DNA of 64,000 nucleotides from NCBI GenBank assembly GCA_934309345.1, contig CAKRDD010000004.1:122697-186696 (forward strand). The letters run 5' to 3'. This document shows positions 62,191-64,000 of the stretch, one piece after another; position 1 is the first letter of the stretch, and each line of letters opens with the position of its first letter. Made by a program: the position numbers and the translations under genes. Under the pieces are notes generated by a model. It ran no database searches. It saw only the letters and a program-made list of their open reading frames with translations, and had not been told where the DNA came from. Origin of the DNA: an uncultured Mediterraneibacter sp. (lineage in GTDB: Bacteria > Bacillota > Clostridia > Lachnospirales > Lachnospiraceae).

Positions 62191-62431
62191 TCCCCTGTCC
62201 TCCGATCATGTCATTTTCGTTTTGTCTATATTATAAATATTGGTATCTCTTTAGTCAATTCGATTTTGTCATGTTATACCATTTTTTACAATATTCTTGA
62301 CAAGACATGAATTAGAATTCACTTTATTCTGCACCAATATCATGGTAATCTATCTATATCTTTGAAACGAGTAATATACTATCACACAAGGTTTACCATA
62401 CCAGAATGACTGAAAGATTTGAGAGTTGCAG

Positions 62432-62494
62432 AAAAAAAAGGATTCCTCGCAAGGCATAAGGCTAACAAGCCTCGTCCTTGTAGGGATCCTTTTA
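62432..62494 (-). terminator. Long terminator of the XRE-TPR gene
   Basis: On the reverse strand AAAAGGAT-CCCT...AAGG..GAGGCT / AGCCTT..CCTT..GAGG-ATCC followed by TTTTTTTT. The 75 bp between it and the stop at 62570 contain a second, weaker GGATG/CATCC hairpin. No gene is seen from 62191 to 62569. Confidence 0.75.
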
Positions 62495-62569
62495 ATTACT
62501 ACAAGGGATGCCGAAATGTGGTATTAGCCGACATCCCCATACTCTATTCATTTACACAAATCCAAAAAT

Positions 62570-63607
62570 TCATCTGTCAAAGATTAATTTCTCCCACGGT
62601 TCATATCCTGCCATGTAGTCGAATTCTTCCTCATCCCTGAATCCTTCAAGAATTTTTTCTTTTGCACTATCTAATATAGCTTCATCAATATCTCTGAATT
62701 TCATATGCTTATATAACTCAGACTTTCTAAAATCATACATAGTACTCACATTATCAAGAAGATGTTTTACCACCTTATATGTTCCCTCTACATCCTTCTC
62801 TGCACATACAATATCAAACATTGGCGAATACTCATTATATTTTCCCATTTCCAATGTATGGGCAACTGCCTGTACTTTCCCTGACAGAAATCTCGCATAA
62901 CCGATATCATTTTCCCGCAATGCCAGTCCAGCCATTGTGGAAAGCACAAAATTAAGTGTACTAAAGCCGGAAAAAATAACATTTTCATATTTTTCATATG
63001 CTTCTTTGATTTTCCCCTGCTCCTGGAGTAATCTTCCCTGATAATAACTTTTCATAGGATCGTGTTCTGAAAAATAGTCCAGATATTTTTCCGCCTTGGT
63101 GTAATTCTTCTTACGTAAATAAAATCCAAATAAGGAATCTGCTGCATGATGCTGTATCTCTTCATTCTCATCATGTAGTGCCAGCTCATACCATGCGTTA
63201 ATCTGCTTATCATATTTTTCCGGATTCGTGCATTTATCCGTTATTCTTCTTGCATCAAGCATTACCGCAGCCTGCCAGATAAGCATGTTACAATTCGGAT
63301 ATTCCTTTATAAGCCTCAATGCCCATTCATAAGTCTTTTCATAGCCTTCTTCTGAAAACATCCTGTCCATCTTCCTGATAATTTCTTCGATTTCAGCATC
63401 TGAAAGTTTTTCACGAAAAGAAAGCAATGTATCAAGTGAAATATCAAGCAGTCTAGCAATTGGTGCCAACAGTTCAATATCTGGCTTGGAATTACCATTC
63501 TCCCATTTATTTACAGCCGGTGTTGTCACGCCTAATCTGTTTGCCATCTCCTCCTGCGTCATACCAGCTTCTTTTCTATATTTTTTTATAACAACACCCA
63601 TATCCAT
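62570..63607 (-). CDS. XRE-family regulator with C-terminal TPR-like helical repeats
   Basis: About 345 residues from the ATG at 63607, 9 nt behind AGGAG. The N-terminal HTH_3 domain (IKKYRKEAGMTQEEMANRLGVTTPAVNKWENGNSKPDIELLAPIARLL) is followed by about 250 residues of paired helices (YEKTYEWALRLIKEYPNCNMLIW, NYTKAEKYLDYFSEHDPMKSYYQGRLLQEQGKIKEAYEKYENVI) like TPR units. This layout is seen in peptide- or stress-sensing regulators. Divergent from none; an ABC permease gene lies upstream. Confidence 0.85.
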   Translation of the reverse strand: MDMGVVIKKYRKEAGMTQEEMANRLGVTTPAVNKWENGNSKPDIELLAPIARLLDISLDTLLSFREKLSDAEIEEIIRKMDRMFSEEGYEKTYEWALRLIKEYPNCNMLIWQAAVMLDARRITDKCTNPEKYDKQINAWYELALHDENEEIQHHAADSLFGFYLRKKNYTKAEKYLDYFSEHDPMKSYYQGRLLQEQGKIKEAYEKYENVIFSGFSTLNFVLSTMAGLALRENDIGYARFLSGKVQAVAHTLEMGKYNEYSPMFDIVCAEKDVEGTYKVVKHLLDNVSTMYDFRKSELYKHMKFRDIDEAILDSAKEKILEGFRDEEEFDYMAGYEPWEKLIFDR

Positions 63608-63700
63608 TTGCATCATCTCCTAAAAAATTCAAAAGCTTTTGTATACTCAGCATATCTATTTCTCCTCTTCGTTAAGACCTAGTTCATTACATATTACTTG

Positions 63701-64000
63701 CTATCCCTGATACCTTATTCTTTCTACCAGCGTTTCCTTTTTCAGATTACTGCTTAAAACGCAGGAAAGTACAATCTGCAACAGACCGACCAAAAAAATC
63801 ATAATAAAAATTGGTACGATTGGAACATGATAGATATTCATTCCAAATATTCCATTATGTTTTGCATAGGAAAAAAGTGCATAGCCGAGCGGCAGACCAA
63901 TGATCAAAGCTACGCATATGGTGCCAACCGTAAACATCAGTCCCTGTAACTGCAGGCATAAATTTAATTGTTTATTTGTCATACCCACAGCCTGTAATAT
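63701..64000 (-). CDS. FtsX-like ABC transporter permease, C-terminal end (cut by window)
   Basis: About 100 residues; the frame stays open to the window end, so the gene starts outside. QAVGMTNKQLNLCLQLQGLMFT followed by a membrane helix, a loop, and a final helix plus KKETLVERIRYQG is the C-terminal end of FtsX/MacB-type permeases, often part of antimicrobial-peptide or lipid-export ABC systems with an ATPase gene next to them. Confidence 0.85.
   Translation of the reverse strand: MLQAVGMTNKQLNLCLQLQGLMFTVGTICVALIIGLPLGYALFSYAKHNGIFGMNIYHVPIVPIFIMIFLVGLLQIVLSCVLSSNLKKETLVERIRYQG

Overview
The window looks like a chromosomal segment of a low-GC, anaerobic gut Firmicute, most likely a member of the Lachnospiraceae (Ruminococcus torques/gnavus, Dorea or Coprococcus-like). 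This rests on strong AGGAGG-type ribosome sites, KTGD-type sortase tails, a GH112 galactosyl-hexosamine phosphorylase, LytTR regulators, zinc-ribbon/SPFH housekeeping clusters and gene families typical of that group. It is inference; no rRNA is present to settle it.

Layout. 1-8.8 kb: the end of a PAS-GGDEF-EAL phosphodiesterase, a reverse-strand set of envelope/zinc-ribbon proteins (SPFH, zinc-ribbon membrane protein, TPM), an orphan receiver and a three-gene signalling module (7TM protein, PAS kinase, LuxR regulator). 8.9-16.7 kb: a five-gene operon (TIM-barrel protein, OYE-type reductase, shikimate dehydrogenase-like protein, two transporters) with a divergent LysR regulator, probably for catabolism of a shikimate/quinate-like cyclic acid. 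16.7-24 kb: DUF554 protein, GH112 phosphorylase with divergent AraC regulator, EamA exporter, an unusual guanylate kinase, gene remnants and an HdeD-like membrane protein. 24-34 kb: a cell-surface locus with a 2471-residue KTGD-tailed protein, three small surface/secreted partners, a candidate 14-codon leader ORF and a divergent LytTR-PAS regulator.

34-44.8 kb: formate/nitrite channel, tRNA-Cys, adenine deaminase, a histidine-kinase-like protein that has lost its phospho-accepting His, M18 aminopeptidase, LysR regulator, a frameshifted VanZ-like gene, a QueT-type transporter behind a structured leader, a repeat-rich zinc-ribbon protein and a HEAT lipoprotein. 44.9-48.6 kb: a second, paralogous copy of the 7TM/PAS-kinase/LuxR module. 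48.7-52.4 kb: propeller/C39-like membrane protein coupled to a methyltransferase.

52.5-57.9 kb is the most unusual part. The de novo NAD operon (nadA-nadB-nadC-niaR, with a clear promoter and likely NiaR operator) is bracketed by two inverted copies of a long non-coding element of about 0.63 and 0.76 kb. Each copy is built of two nested palindromes that share terminal sequences and an apical-loop motif; 144 bp are identical between the copies. 57.9-64 kb: a TrmH-type methyltransferase, a candidate small RNA, an AgrA-like regulator, an EamA-like half transporter, an ORF6N-PLD protein, a small HTH protein, an XRE-TPR regulator and the end of an FtsX-like ABC permease cut by the window edge.
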